In this document: positions 34,440 through 42,959 of the stretch, piece by piece
How positions within the stretch are numbered: the stretch's first letter is position 1
Layout: each line of letters starts with the position of its first letter
Source: Agrobacterium vitis
GTDB lineage: Bacteria > Pseudomonadota > Alphaproteobacteria > Rhizobiales > Rhizobiaceae
Assembly: GCF_013426735.1 (NCBI RefSeq)
Contig: NZ_AP023273.1
Span: 434,001 to 498,000, forward strand
Reading direction: 5' to 3'
Length of the DNA: 64,000 nucleotides
Notes under the pieces: generated by a model
The model's input: the letters and a program-made list of their open reading frames with translations, nothing else
Databases searched by the model: none
Told to the model about the DNA's origin: nothing
Made by a program: the position numbers and the translations under genes

Positions 34440-34600
34440 CACGCCATGCATACCATCGTGTACCGGATATTTTTGAGCGAATGTCTCCAAGCACGGCGAC
34501 AGCCGGGTTCGGATCGATGCACTAAAGTCTGTTGTTTTCGTTTGTCTTTTCAGGAAAATTTGGCTTCACTTTTCCTGAAGCAAGTCTAGGCGGCAGCTCT
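34440..34600 (+). repeat. Mosaic palindromic repeat (rhizobial type)
   Basis: Contains GGATCGATGCACTA (34511-34524, as at 4190) and then GTTTGTCTTTTC followed by TTCAGGAAAA (34549-34558) with TTTTCCTGAA (34570-34579). The second part recurs near 40860 and 46203. I recall this style from Agrobacterium and Rhizobium intergenic DNA. It lies between flavin reductase and oxygenase genes. Confidence 0.6.
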
Positions 34601-34624
34601 AGGTGCCAAATCTAAGCGCCAAAA

Positions 34625-35170
34625 CTAGACGAGGGCGCGCGGCTCGCAGATGTGAAAACGCCGATTAAACCATGCGACGGGTGTTGTGTCCCGCTCTACT
34701 GTCGATACATCGACAATACGGCCGATCAACAGTTGATGATCCCCTTCCGACTGGGCCCGCTCAAGGGCACAGTGAAAACACGTGTCGAATTCACTCAGAA
34801 TCGGCACGCCGGATGGCGATAATTTAAAATCGATATCGCTGAACTTGTCAGCACGGCTGGACGCAAAGCGCATAGCAATATCCTGCTGCGGCTCAGCAAC
34901 GACATGGACCGCGAAATGCCCATGGTCGAGGATGGCAGAAAGCGTTGTGGAACTTTGCGCCAAACCAAGCATGACGAGAGGGGGTGTGAATGACAAAGAG
35001 GTGAAACTGCTCACAGTTGCACCAACCATCTCACCGCCACAACCCTGGCTCGTCACGATGACAACGCCAGATGGAAGCTGGCCAAACGCGATCTTCAAAT
35101 TATCAATATCAGGAAAATTTGCTGCTGATCCCTCCTCCGGATCATGCAGCTTCGCCGAACTCGAAACCAT
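34625..35170 (-). CDS. Flavin reductase component (HpaC-like)
   Basis: 181 residues; GGAGGAGATATTCG precedes the ATG. The flavin-reductase-like domain is clear: FGQLPSGVVIVTSQ, GATVSSFTSLSFTPPLVMLGLAQSSTTLSAI and the late FHCALERAQSEGDHQLLIGRIVDV. It uses NAD(P)H to make free FMNH2 or FADH2 for the oxygenase. It is the first gene of the catabolic operon and its promoter overlaps the MarR-type palindrome. Confidence 0.92.
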   Translation of the reverse strand: MVSSSAKLHDPEEGSAANFPDIDNLKIAFGQLPSGVVIVTSQGCGGEMVGATVSSFTSLSFTPPLVMLGLAQSSTTLSAILDHGHFAVHVVAEPQQDIAMRFASSRADKFSDIDFKLSPSGVPILSEFDTCFHCALERAQSEGDHQLLIGRIVDVSTVERDTTPVAWFNRRFHICEPRALV

Positions 35171-35198
35171 CGAATATCTCCTCCATATTCCTTAGAAG

Positions 35199-35216
35199 TA
35201 TCTTAGCACTAAGATA
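35199..35216. promoter_or_regulatory. MarR-type operator palindrome
   Basis: TATCTTAG-CA-CTAAGATA is a perfect 8-2-8 palindrome, 29 bases before the flavin reductase start and 132 bases before the divergent MarR start. Size and symmetry match MarR-family operators. An extra CTTAG half-site lies just beside it (35191-35195). Confidence 0.75.
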
Positions 35217-35347
35217 ACTTTCGTCAATTGAAAATGTTTGGAGGGGTCGCGTTCTTATGGCGCATTGCGTGAAGCGCCCGAAAACATTAAGAAGTTTAGG
35301 ACGTCACAAAATGACGTGTTTTAGCCATGAGATAAAAGTGAAGCGCA

Positions 35348-35845
35348 ATGCCACAAGCCGAAGGATTATTTTCGGACCTTATTAGTCAGTGGGAAGAGGA
35401 TTTCCCGGGGGAAGACAGCAGTCCCATCGCGATTGCCATGAGGCTTCGGCATCTTTATCTCCTGGACCAGGCCTCCCTGGAGGAGGTGCTGGTGGCATTC
35501 GATATCGGCATCGGCGAAGTCGATGTTCTCACCCATCTTCGGCATCAATCCCCACCCTACCGGTTGCGACCAAGCGATCTTGCCGAACTTTGCATGGTCA
35601 CGACCGGGGCGATAACAGGCCGTATCACCAGATTGGAAGACAAAGGGTTCGTCGAGCGCGTCCCGTCTCTGTCAGATAAACGCACGGTCTATGTACAAAT
35701 GACCGAAAGCGGTGAAAAGCTGTTGCGAGAGACCCGGGTTCAGGTGGCCAGGTCCTCGCATTTTCTGGACGGCATTCGCAGCCTTTCCGCGCCTGAACGC
35801 ACCCGCCTGGACCGGCTTCTTGCCAAATTGATCCAGGTTTTGTGA
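35348..35845 (+). CDS. MarR-family transcriptional regulator of the aromatic cluster
   Basis: 165 residues. The winged helix is seen as RLRPSDLAELCMVTTGAITGRITRLEDKGFVERVPSLSDKRTVYVQMTESG (about 76-126), with the conserved DKR wing. Helical dimerisation ends flank it. MarR repressors release DNA when they bind a phenolic or related ligand. It is divergent from the flavin reductase and shares the palindrome at 35199-35216, so it very probably controls the catabolic operon. Confidence 0.92.
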   Translation: MPQAEGLFSDLISQWEEDFPGEDSSPIAIAMRLRHLYLLDQASLEEVLVAFDIGIGEVDVLTHLRHQSPPYRLRPSDLAELCMVTTGAITGRITRLEDKGFVERVPSLSDKRTVYVQMTESGEKLLRETRVQVARSSHFLDGIRSLSAPERTRLDRLLAKLIQVL

Positions 35846-35868
35846 CGCCCATCCTGTCAGAATGGGCG
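35846..35868 (+). terminator. Hairpin after marR gene
   Basis: CGCCCAT (35846-35852) pairs with ATGGGCG (35862-35868), starting directly after the stop codon. It separates the gene from the convergent SDR gene. Confidence 0.6.
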
Positions 35869-35889
35869 ACAAACAAAGCTCGGAGCTAT

Positions 35890-35930
35890 CAACGCATCCT
35901 CACGCCTTGAATAGTAGGCATCAGTGCAGC
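35890..35930 (+). repeat. Fragment of the composite palindromic element
   Basis: AACGCATCCTCACGCCTTGA matches the left flank of copy 1 (26121-26138) and of copy 3 in reverse, but the AATATCTCAA palindrome is absent. It is probably a decayed copy. Confidence 0.45.
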
Positions 35931-35941
35931 CGGAAATACGA

Positions 35942-36712
35942 TCAGGATGGCAAGATCCTGAAGTCGGCCCCCTCAGGCAGAAGTTGTCCCCCATCGACAA
36001 CGATGGTCGTGCCGGTCACGTAGCTTGCGTCATCAGAGGCAAGGAACAGAAATGCATTGGCCACATCCCGAGGGGACCCCAGACGCGCAAGCGGGATCGC
36101 GTCCTCCATATTCTTGATAAAGGCGGCACTTCGATGCAGCTGGATGGCCTCTGTCATGATGTTGCCCGGCTCGACACCGTTCACATTGATGCCATAGGAC
36201 GAAAACTCCAGTGCCGCCGAGCGAATGAACCCGTTGATACCAGCCTTGCTTGCCGCATAATGGCCATGGCCCGGACTGGTGACATGCGGACCGGTGATCG
36301 AAGAGGTAAAGAGAATGCGCCCCGATCCTTGCGCCTTCATAGGCGCAAGTGCCGCCCGCGCGGCATTGAAACAGCCCCGCAGATTGACCGCCATCACCTG
36401 ATCCCAATCATCCGGACTGGTATGCTCGATCAATTGCCAGGGATAGATGCCGGCATTCTGGACGATGATATCGATCCGACCATGGCGTTCCACAGTGAAT
36501 TCAACGGCGGCAATCGCGTCCTCCATCCTGGCGATATCGGTGCGGATAAAATCGATGCCGAGTTCGTCGGCTGCGGCCTTGCCTTCCTCCGCATTGAAAT
36601 CAGCGAGCACGAGTTTCGCGCCCTCCTCTTTGAAACGCACGGCAATCGCTTTGCCGATGCCGCGAGATGCACCGATCACCAGTGCGACCTTGTCTTTCAA
36701 TCTGTCTGTCAT
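35942..36712 (-). CDS. SDR family oxidoreductase
   Basis: 256 residues. GASRGIGKA (14-22) is the cofactor loop; VQNAGIYPW, the Ser in FTSSITG, and YAASKAG provide the catalytic Tyr and Lys; the C-terminus reads TGTTIVVDGGQLLPEG. It is a classical NAD(P) short-chain dehydrogenase. Its start overlaps the permease stop by four bases (ATGA), tying it to the sugar importer and suggesting oxidation or reduction of the imported sugar or polyol. It is not close to the DCXR-like SDR at 1482. Confidence 0.92.
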   Translation of the reverse strand: MTDRLKDKVALVIGASRGIGKAIAVRFKEEGAKLVLADFNAEEGKAAADELGIDFIRTDIARMEDAIAAVEFTVERHGRIDIIVQNAGIYPWQLIEHTSPDDWDQVMAVNLRGCFNAARAALAPMKAQGSGRILFTSSITGPHVTSPGHGHYAASKAGINGFIRSAALEFSSYGINVNGVEPGNIMTEAIQLHRSAAFIKNMEDAIPLARLGSPRDVANAFLFLASDDASYVTGTTIVVDGGQLLPEGADFRILPS

Positions 36713-37713
36713 GCGAGCCTCTGGCGGAGCCTTTGTTTGAACGTATCGAGAAGAACGGCTGCGAGCACCAGGAAACCATGAATGACCTGGGTATAATTCG
36801 CCGGCAGCCCCATCAGGTTGATGGCTGTATTGATGGAAGAGAGCAGCAGCACCCCGGCATAGACGCCCGGCAGAGCGCCGACGCCGCCCTTGAGGCTGAC
36901 ACCGCCAATCACCACCGCTGCAAAAGCATTGAACAGCAGACCAACGCCGAGATTGGCGGTCGCACCCGATGTGCGAACGGCCAGCAGCCAGCCGGCAAGA
37001 CCGGCAATAGCACCGGCCATGACGAAGGCGATGATCAGATTGCGGGTGACGCGAATGCCAGCCCGAAAGGTTGCCGTCTCATTGCCGCCGATCATCACCA
37101 GATGGCGGCCAAACGGCGTCTTCGCCATCATCACCGAAAAGATCAGAAAGCAGGCGATAGCGATCCAGGCCGTCATCGGGATGCCGAGAAAGCGCTCGAT
37201 GGCGAACCAGCGGATAGCAGGGGCGAGATCCTGGGCTGAGCGTCCGCCGGAAACGGCCAGCACGATGCCGCGCACCCAGATGAAGGAGGCGAGCGTGATG
37301 ATGAAAGCGCTCATCTTCAGTTTGACGACGAGAACGCCGTTGATAAGCCCGATCAGTCCACCGATGGCGCAGGCCACCAACAGCGAGACCGGAATCATCA
37401 GCCATTCGGGGGAAAGCTTGATACCAAGCCCTATGCCTGCCGAGCAGAACAGAATGCCGACCGCCATGGCCGACAGTGCTGCGACCGACTCGACGGAGAG
37501 ATCCATATGACCGGTGATGATCACCAGGGCGAGACCAATCGACATCACACCCAATACGCTCGATGCTTCGATGATATTGGTGAAGATACCGATCTGAAAA
37601 TAGTTCGGGATCAGCATTGAGAACATGGCCAGCACCAGAATGAGCATGAACCAGACGAGATTGTCGAGGACGAATTCAAGAGTTTTGCGGGTATGAGGCG
37701 TCATGCGGCGCAT
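36709..37713 (-). CDS. Sugar ABC transporter permease (CUT2/RbsC type)
   Basis: About 334 residues; ATG 37713 or three codons later, with no strong ribosome site for either. Hydrophobic segments include LVIITGHMDLSVESVAALSAM, the RbsC hallmark with GHMDLS in place of GGIDLS, and VVIGGVSLKGGVGALPGVYAG near the C-terminus. It forms the channel with the frameshifted ATPase's product and the binding protein just upstream, separated from the latter by a GC-rich hairpin. Confidence 0.9.
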   Translation of the reverse strand: MRRMTPHTRKTLEFVLDNLVWFMLILVLAMFSMLIPNYFQIGIFTNIIEASSVLGVMSIGLALVIITGHMDLSVESVAALSAMAVGILFCSAGIGLGIKLSPEWLMIPVSLLVACAIGGLIGLINGVLVVKLKMSAFIITLASFIWVRGIVLAVSGGRSAQDLAPAIRWFAIERFLGIPMTAWIAIACFLIFSVMMAKTPFGRHLVMIGGNETATFRAGIRVTRNLIIAFVMAGAIAGLAGWLLAVRTSGATANLGVGLLFNAFAAVVIGGVSLKGGVGALPGVYAGVLLLSSINTAINLMGLPANYTQVIHGFLVLAAVLLDTFKQRLRQRLA

Positions 37714-37733
37714 CCGGATTGGAGAAGGGAAGT

Positions 37734-37753
37734 CCGGGGCCATCAGGCCCCGG
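37734..37753 (-). repeat. GC stem-loop between binding-protein and permease genes
   Basis: CCGGGGCC (37734-37741), loop ATCA, GGCCCCGG (37746-37753): perfect 8-bp stem 12 bases after the binding-protein stop. No T run. It may stabilise the abundant binding-protein mRNA and reduce read-through. Confidence 0.75.
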
Positions 37754-37765
37754 AATGAAGGCCGT

Positions 37766-38821
<1,056 letters not shown>

Positions 38822-38842
38822 TCACCGGACCCCTTTTCATTG

Positions 38843-39609
38843 TTATTGGCTCACCGGTCCGGCTCCGGCGAGGGTTTGCCCTGTGATCATTTCGATCACT
38901 GCATCCGGGCTTGTCTGGCTGCGCTCCACATCACCGGCGACAACACCGTGGCGGATGACGACAATGCGATCTGCGACCTGAAAGGCCTGCTGCATGATAT
39001 GGGTGATGATGACGACGCCGATGCCCTGGCTGGCGACATGACGGATCATGTCCAGCCCGCGCCGGGTCTGTTCGACGCCAAGCGCTGCAAACGGTTCGTC
39101 GAGCAAGACCAGCTTGCCACCCCAATGCACGAAGCGATTGAGCTCGATGGCCTGGCGCTGGCCGCCGGACAGGTGCTCGACCTTGGTGCGCATGGAGGAA
39201 TACGGGTTCCCGCGCTGGCCAGCGCCTTGGCTGTAATGTCTTCCATGGCGCGTTCATCCAGGAAGGGAATGCCCGCCACCTTGCGGGTCAGCTCGCGGCC
39301 CATGAAGAAATTGCCGACCACATCGACATTGGTGCAGAGCGACAGGTCCTGATAGACGGTTTCGATACCGGCACCCTTGGCCTCGGCGGGCGTCTTTGCC
39401 TGAAAAGGCTCACCTTCGAACAGCATGCGTCCCGAGGTCGGCTGCAAGCCGCCCGAAATGATTTTCACCAGCGTCGATTTTCCCGCACCATTATCCCCGA
39501 GTAGGGCCACGACTTCGCCCTTGGCGATAGAGAAACTGATGCCCTTCAGGGCTTCGATTGCGCCGAAATTCATGCGGATATCGTCGAGGACGAGGAGGTT
39601 TTCGGTCAT
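38843..39609 (-). pseudogene. Sugar ABC ATPase gene interrupted by a one-base frameshift
   Basis: The 5' part (from 39609) encodes MTENLLVLDDIRMNFGAIEALKG, Walker A GDNGAGKST and ends in ALASAGTRIP. The 3' part (from about 39193) continues MRTKVEHLSGGQRQAIELNRF, Walker B LVLLDEPFAALG and the switch region. They meet at about 39193-39205, where a one-base deletion would explain the break: the whole interval is 767 bases, one short of a 255-residue protein. Without repair the product lacks the signature, Walker B and switch. It may be a real inactivation, a sequencing error, or a programmed shift. Start overlaps the ROK stop by four bases. Confidence 0.85.
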
Positions 39610-40745
39610 ACGGCAATCCCTTTCTCTGAGGTTTCAAACATCTGACCGAAGCGCGGCGACAGAACACCGAAGACCGCGAGGGCCGCAGCCCCCCGCAGCG
39701 CCGAGCGCTGACAGTCGCTGGCGACAACAACCCGTGGGACGGTGCGGTTAGTGCGGGCGGAAATCGAGTTGGTGAGCCCCTCCCCAAGCGTCGCCAGCCG
39801 CTCGATCAGGGATTGCGGCGCAAGCCCGCCCAGCACGATGGTTTCCGGGTCGAACAGGTTTTCGATCGTGCGGATTGCGCTGCGGAAAATCGGCGCAATC
39901 ACATCGACCCAATCCTCCTCAGACAAACCACTTCTCTTGAATGCATCAAGCGACAGATAGCGCTCCAGGCAGCCCTGGTTTCCGCAATGACACAACTCAC
40001 CATCGGGAATGGCGGCGATATGGCCGATTTCACCGGCATTGCCCCAGGCTCCCCGCATGACGACACCGTCATGCATCATGGCACCACCCAGACCGACGCT
40101 GAAAAACAGATAGAAATAATCCGAAAACTGTTGTCCGAGACCATAAAGCTGCTCGCCCAAAGCAGCCGCTGCCATGTCGTTTTCCATGAAGGCTGGCAGA
40201 TCCGTCGCATCGGCAAGCCGCTGACGGATATCGACATTCTTCCAGCCCGCCATGGTGGTCGGCCCAACGAAGCTCATGGAGTCCACATCGAACGGGCCAG
40301 GCAGGGCCAGACCGGCACCGAGCAACCGGCCCTGGCGCGGGCTTGCCTTCAGGTCTGCGACCATGTCGCCAATCAAGGCAAAAGCCTCGTCCGGCATGGC
40401 ATTCGGCGCCGAGCGCTGGCGACTTTCGACCACTTCGCCACGAAGATTGACGAGTGCCGCTTCAATGCCGAGCGGCGTCAGGTGAATGCCGACAGCATGC
40501 CCACCTTCCGGGTTGATGGTCAGTGCCGATGGCGGAATCCCACGCCCCTTTGGTTTTTCCCGTACCGAAAGGAGAAGCCCCTGATCCTCAAGTTCGCGCA
40601 CAATGGTGGAGACAGTCTGGACCGTCAGGCCCACCCGTTCGGCCACATCGCCGCGTGTTGTCGGCCCATGCAGCCGGATCGACTCCAGCACAATGCGCCG
40701 ATTATACGGCCTTCCCGATTCCTGATTGGTGCCACGCAAAGCCAT
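39606..40745 (-). CDS. ROK-family transcriptional repressor (NagC/XylR type)
   Basis: 379 residues. An N-terminal winged helix (NRRIVLESIRLHGPTTRGDVAERVGLTVQTVSTIVRELEDQG, about 16-57) precedes a ROK domain with GIHLTPLGIEAALV in place of the strict ATP motif, and the zinc motif GHIAAIPDGELCHCGNQGCLE. Loss of the kinase DxGxTN motif and the presence of the HTH mark it as a regulator. It heads the importer operon and probably represses it until a sugar binds. Confidence 0.92.
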   Translation of the reverse strand: MALRGTNQESGRPYNRRIVLESIRLHGPTTRGDVAERVGLTVQTVSTIVRELEDQGLLLSVREKPKGRGIPPSALTINPEGGHAVGIHLTPLGIEAALVNLRGEVVESRQRSAPNAMPDEAFALIGDMVADLKASPRQGRLLGAGLALPGPFDVDSMSFVGPTTMAGWKNVDIRQRLADATDLPAFMENDMAAAALGEQLYGLGQQFSDYFYLFFSVGLGGAMMHDGVVMRGAWGNAGEIGHIAAIPDGELCHCGNQGCLERYLSLDAFKRSGLSEEDWVDVIAPIFRSAIRTIENLFDPETIVLGGLAPQSLIERLATLGEGLTNSISARTNRTVPRVVVASDCQRSALRGAAALAVFGVLSPRFGQMFETSEKGIAV

Positions 40746-40819
40746 GTCAAAAGCCCCCTGGATGACAGAAGAGTGACACCGGTCATTTATTTAGTCAAAT
40801 GGTTTTCAAAAAAGAATCT

Positions 40820-40880
40820 AGAGTCTTTCAGTTTCGGATTGAACCTGACAGACTCTCGCTTTTCTTGTTTTCGTTTGTCT
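40820..40880 (+). repeat. Palindromic intergenic repeat with stem-loop
   Basis: AGAGTCT-tt-CAG (40820-40831) pairs with CTG-ac-AGACTCT (40845-40856), followed by TTTTCGTTTGTCTTTGCGGGA, related to the repeat at 34440-34600 and 46203. It lies between the ROK gene start and the DppC-like stop. Confidence 0.55.
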
Positions 40881-40910
40881 TTGCGGGAGCATCAAAAAAA
40901 GAAAGCTGGC

Positions 40911-41801
40911 TTATGGATTGTCGCTGCGCGCGTCGAGCGCATCACGCAAACCATCGCCAATGAAGTTGAAGCTGGTGACGGCAAGCGTGATGGCGACACC
41001 CGGTACGATGGCGAGCCAAGGCGCACTTCCCAGATATTGCTGCGCACTGTTGAGCATATTGCCCCAACTCGGCAAGGGCGGCTGGATACCATAGCCGAGG
41101 AAGCTGACATAAGCTTCGAGCAGGATGGCGCGGGCCACCGTCAGCGTGGCGGCAACGATGATTGGACCGACCGCATTGGGCAGGAGTTCGTGGATCATGA
41201 TATGGGTGTTGCGCAGCCCCAGCATACGGGCGGCCAGCACGAAATCGCGCTCGCGCAGCGAACGCACCTCCGCCTCCACAATCCGGGCAACTTCCATCCA
41301 GCATGTGACCGCGATGATGACCGTGATCATCAATGGGCTTGGCCTGATAAAGGCGGCAAGTGCCAGCAGCAAAAAGATCGACGGAAAGGACAGAAAGGCA
41401 TCGACGAAGCGCATCAGCACCGTGCCAATCAATCCACCGCGATACCCCGCGACAACACCGACGACGGCACCGATAGCGGTGGACAACAGCATGGCGAAGA
41501 AACCAATCAACAGCGAAATACGCCCTGCATTGAACAACCTTGCGGCGATGTCACGCCCCAGCGGATCGGTGCCGAAGATGTGGGCGCCGGTCAGCGGCGG
41601 CGCAAAGCGGGCGCGCAGATCGATAAACAGCTCGTCATAGGGCAAAAGAGAGGGACCGGCCACACAGGCAAAGATCAACAGCGTGATCATCACCAGGCCG
41701 ACAAGGGCGAGTTTGTGACGGAAGAACCGGCGTGCGACGCGGCTCCGCCACCAGCGCGAAGGCCGCGCGGGCGGGACCGGAGACGGAATAGCAATGGACA
41801 T
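40911..41801 (-). CDS. Peptide/opine-type ABC permease, DppC type
   Basis: 296 residues from MSIAIPSPVP, with GAAGGAGAAG before the ATG. A Pro/Arg-rich N-terminus leads into five or six transmembrane segments. FGTDPLGRDIAARLFNAGRISL and the C-terminal EAYVSFLGYGIQPPLPSWGNML are standard DppC/OppC sequences, and the EAA loop is EVRSLRERDFVLAARMLG. It pairs with the DppB-like gene upstream. No ATPase is adjacent. Confidence 0.93.
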   Translation of the reverse strand: MSIAIPSPVPPARPSRWWRSRVARRFFRHKLALVGLVMITLLIFACVAGPSLLPYDELFIDLRARFAPPLTGAHIFGTDPLGRDIAARLFNAGRISLLIGFFAMLLSTAIGAVVGVVAGYRGGLIGTVLMRFVDAFLSFPSIFLLLALAAFIRPSPLMITVIIAVTCWMEVARIVEAEVRSLRERDFVLAARMLGLRNTHIMIHELLPNAVGPIIVAATLTVARAILLEAYVSFLGYGIQPPLPSWGNMLNSAQQYLGSAPWLAIVPGVAITLAVTSFNFIGDGLRDALDARSDNP

Positions 41802-41833
41802 GGGCTTCTCCTTCGGTTCGCGACAGGGTTTCG

Positions 41834-42784
41834 TCAACCGAGCCGAATGCGGGGATCGACGAATGCGACCAGAAGATCGGCGACAAGGCTGCCGATCAGT
41901 GCGAAGACGGCTGTAAACATCAGCAGGCCCATCACGACCGGATAGTCATGATAACCGAGGCTGTCGAGAAACAGCCGTCCCATACCCGGCCAGGTAAACA
42001 CCGTCTCGGTCACAAGCGCGCCGCCGAGCACGATGGGAAGCTGCATGCCGGCGAGCGTGATCATCGGCAGTAGCGCGTTGCCAACAACATGCTTCATCAG
42101 CACCCGTCTGGGCGATACGCCTTTTGCCTTGGCGGTGCGCACAAAATCCTGGTTGATCACCTCAAGCGTAGCAGACCGCATATAGCGGCTCCACACGGCG
42201 ATATCGACCAGCGCCAGCACAAGGCTCGGCATGACCAGATGGATGGCATAATCGGACAAGGAGCCATTGCCGATCGTATACATGTTGCCAGCGGGTAACC
42301 ATTTCAGCTTCAAGGCGAACACATAGATCGCCACAAGTCCGAACCAGAATGTCGGGATGGAAAGTGCCACCATCGCCCCGACAGTCGCCGCATAGTCGAA
42401 AAGGGAATAGCGACGGGTGGCGCCCTTGATACCGATCCAGACACCGAGAATGACGGCAATGACGGTCGATGTTCCCATCAAGAGCAGGGTGGCGAAGAAA
42501 TGACTTGATATGATCGACAGCACCGGCTGCTGGTCACGGTAGGACTTCCCCCAGTCGCCTTGCAGCAGCCGCCAGACCCAGTCGAGATACTGGATTGGTA
42601 GCGGCCGGTCGAGACCCATCTGATGGGCGATCCGGTCCATTGCCTCGCGCGTCATGCCCGGCGTCAGCGCATATTGCGACAGCGGGCCGCCGGGCGCGAG
42701 ATTGAGGATGGCAAATCCGATGATCGAAACGAGCAGCAGCAGAACGAGGCTCTGCATCAGCCGGTTAAAAAGATAGGAGAGCAT
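41834..42784 (-). CDS. Peptide/opine-type ABC permease, DppB type
   Basis: 316 residues from MLSYLFNRLMQ; GCGGAG lies nine bases upstream, favouring this over the ATG six codons earlier. FAILNLAPGGPLSQYAL, GDWGKSYRDQQPV and YMRSATLEVINQDFVRTAKAKGVSPRRVL (EAA loop) define the DppB/OppB family; the C-terminus ends VAFVDPRIRLG as usual. It follows the binding-protein gene after a repeat-containing gap. Confidence 0.93.
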   Translation of the reverse strand: MLSYLFNRLMQSLVLLLLVSIIGFAILNLAPGGPLSQYALTPGMTREAMDRIAHQMGLDRPLPIQYLDWVWRLLQGDWGKSYRDQQPVLSIISSHFFATLLLMGTSTVIAVILGVWIGIKGATRRYSLFDYAATVGAMVALSIPTFWFGLVAIYVFALKLKWLPAGNMYTIGNGSLSDYAIHLVMPSLVLALVDIAVWSRYMRSATLEVINQDFVRTAKAKGVSPRRVLMKHVVGNALLPMITLAGMQLPIVLGGALVTETVFTWPGMGRLFLDSLGYHDYPVVMGLLMFTAVFALIGSLVADLLVAFVDPRIRLG

Positions 42785-42847
42785 AGGCAGGCTCCGCTTC
42801 ATGGGTGAACGGGCTCAGGCATGCCGGACGCCTCGGCGTCCGGCGCA

Positions 42848-42953
42848 CTACAGCGCCATGCGCCATATATGCGCAAAAAGGTTTGCTGTAGCTCCTTATA
42901 TTTGTTGCATAATTTTCTCTTTAAACCGATTCCGATTTAAAGAATGATGCACT
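42848..42953 (-). repeat. Rhizobial-type double palindrome 3' of binding-protein gene
   Basis: First hairpin: CTACAGC (42848-42854) with GCTGTAG (42885-42891), with an inner ATGCGC/GCGCA pair. Second: TCTTTAAA (42918-42925) with TTTAAAGA (42936-42943), enclosed by TTGCAT..ATGCA. I recall this arrangement as a common Agrobacterium/Rhizobium intergenic element. It ends six bases from the binding-protein stop. Confidence 0.7.
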
Positions 42954-42959
42954 ATGTCG

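Noticed and set aside
35170..35348. Assignment of the flavin monooxygenase cluster as an indole-acetate (iac) locus
   Set aside because: The oxygenase, flavin reductase and MarR types fit, but the Rieske dioxygenase genes expected of iac are absent and an extradiol dioxygenase is present instead.
39813..41945. 710-residue plus-strand reading frame
   Set aside because: It runs antisense through the ROK regulator and DppC-like genes and across their intergenic repeat; composition is that of a shadow frame.
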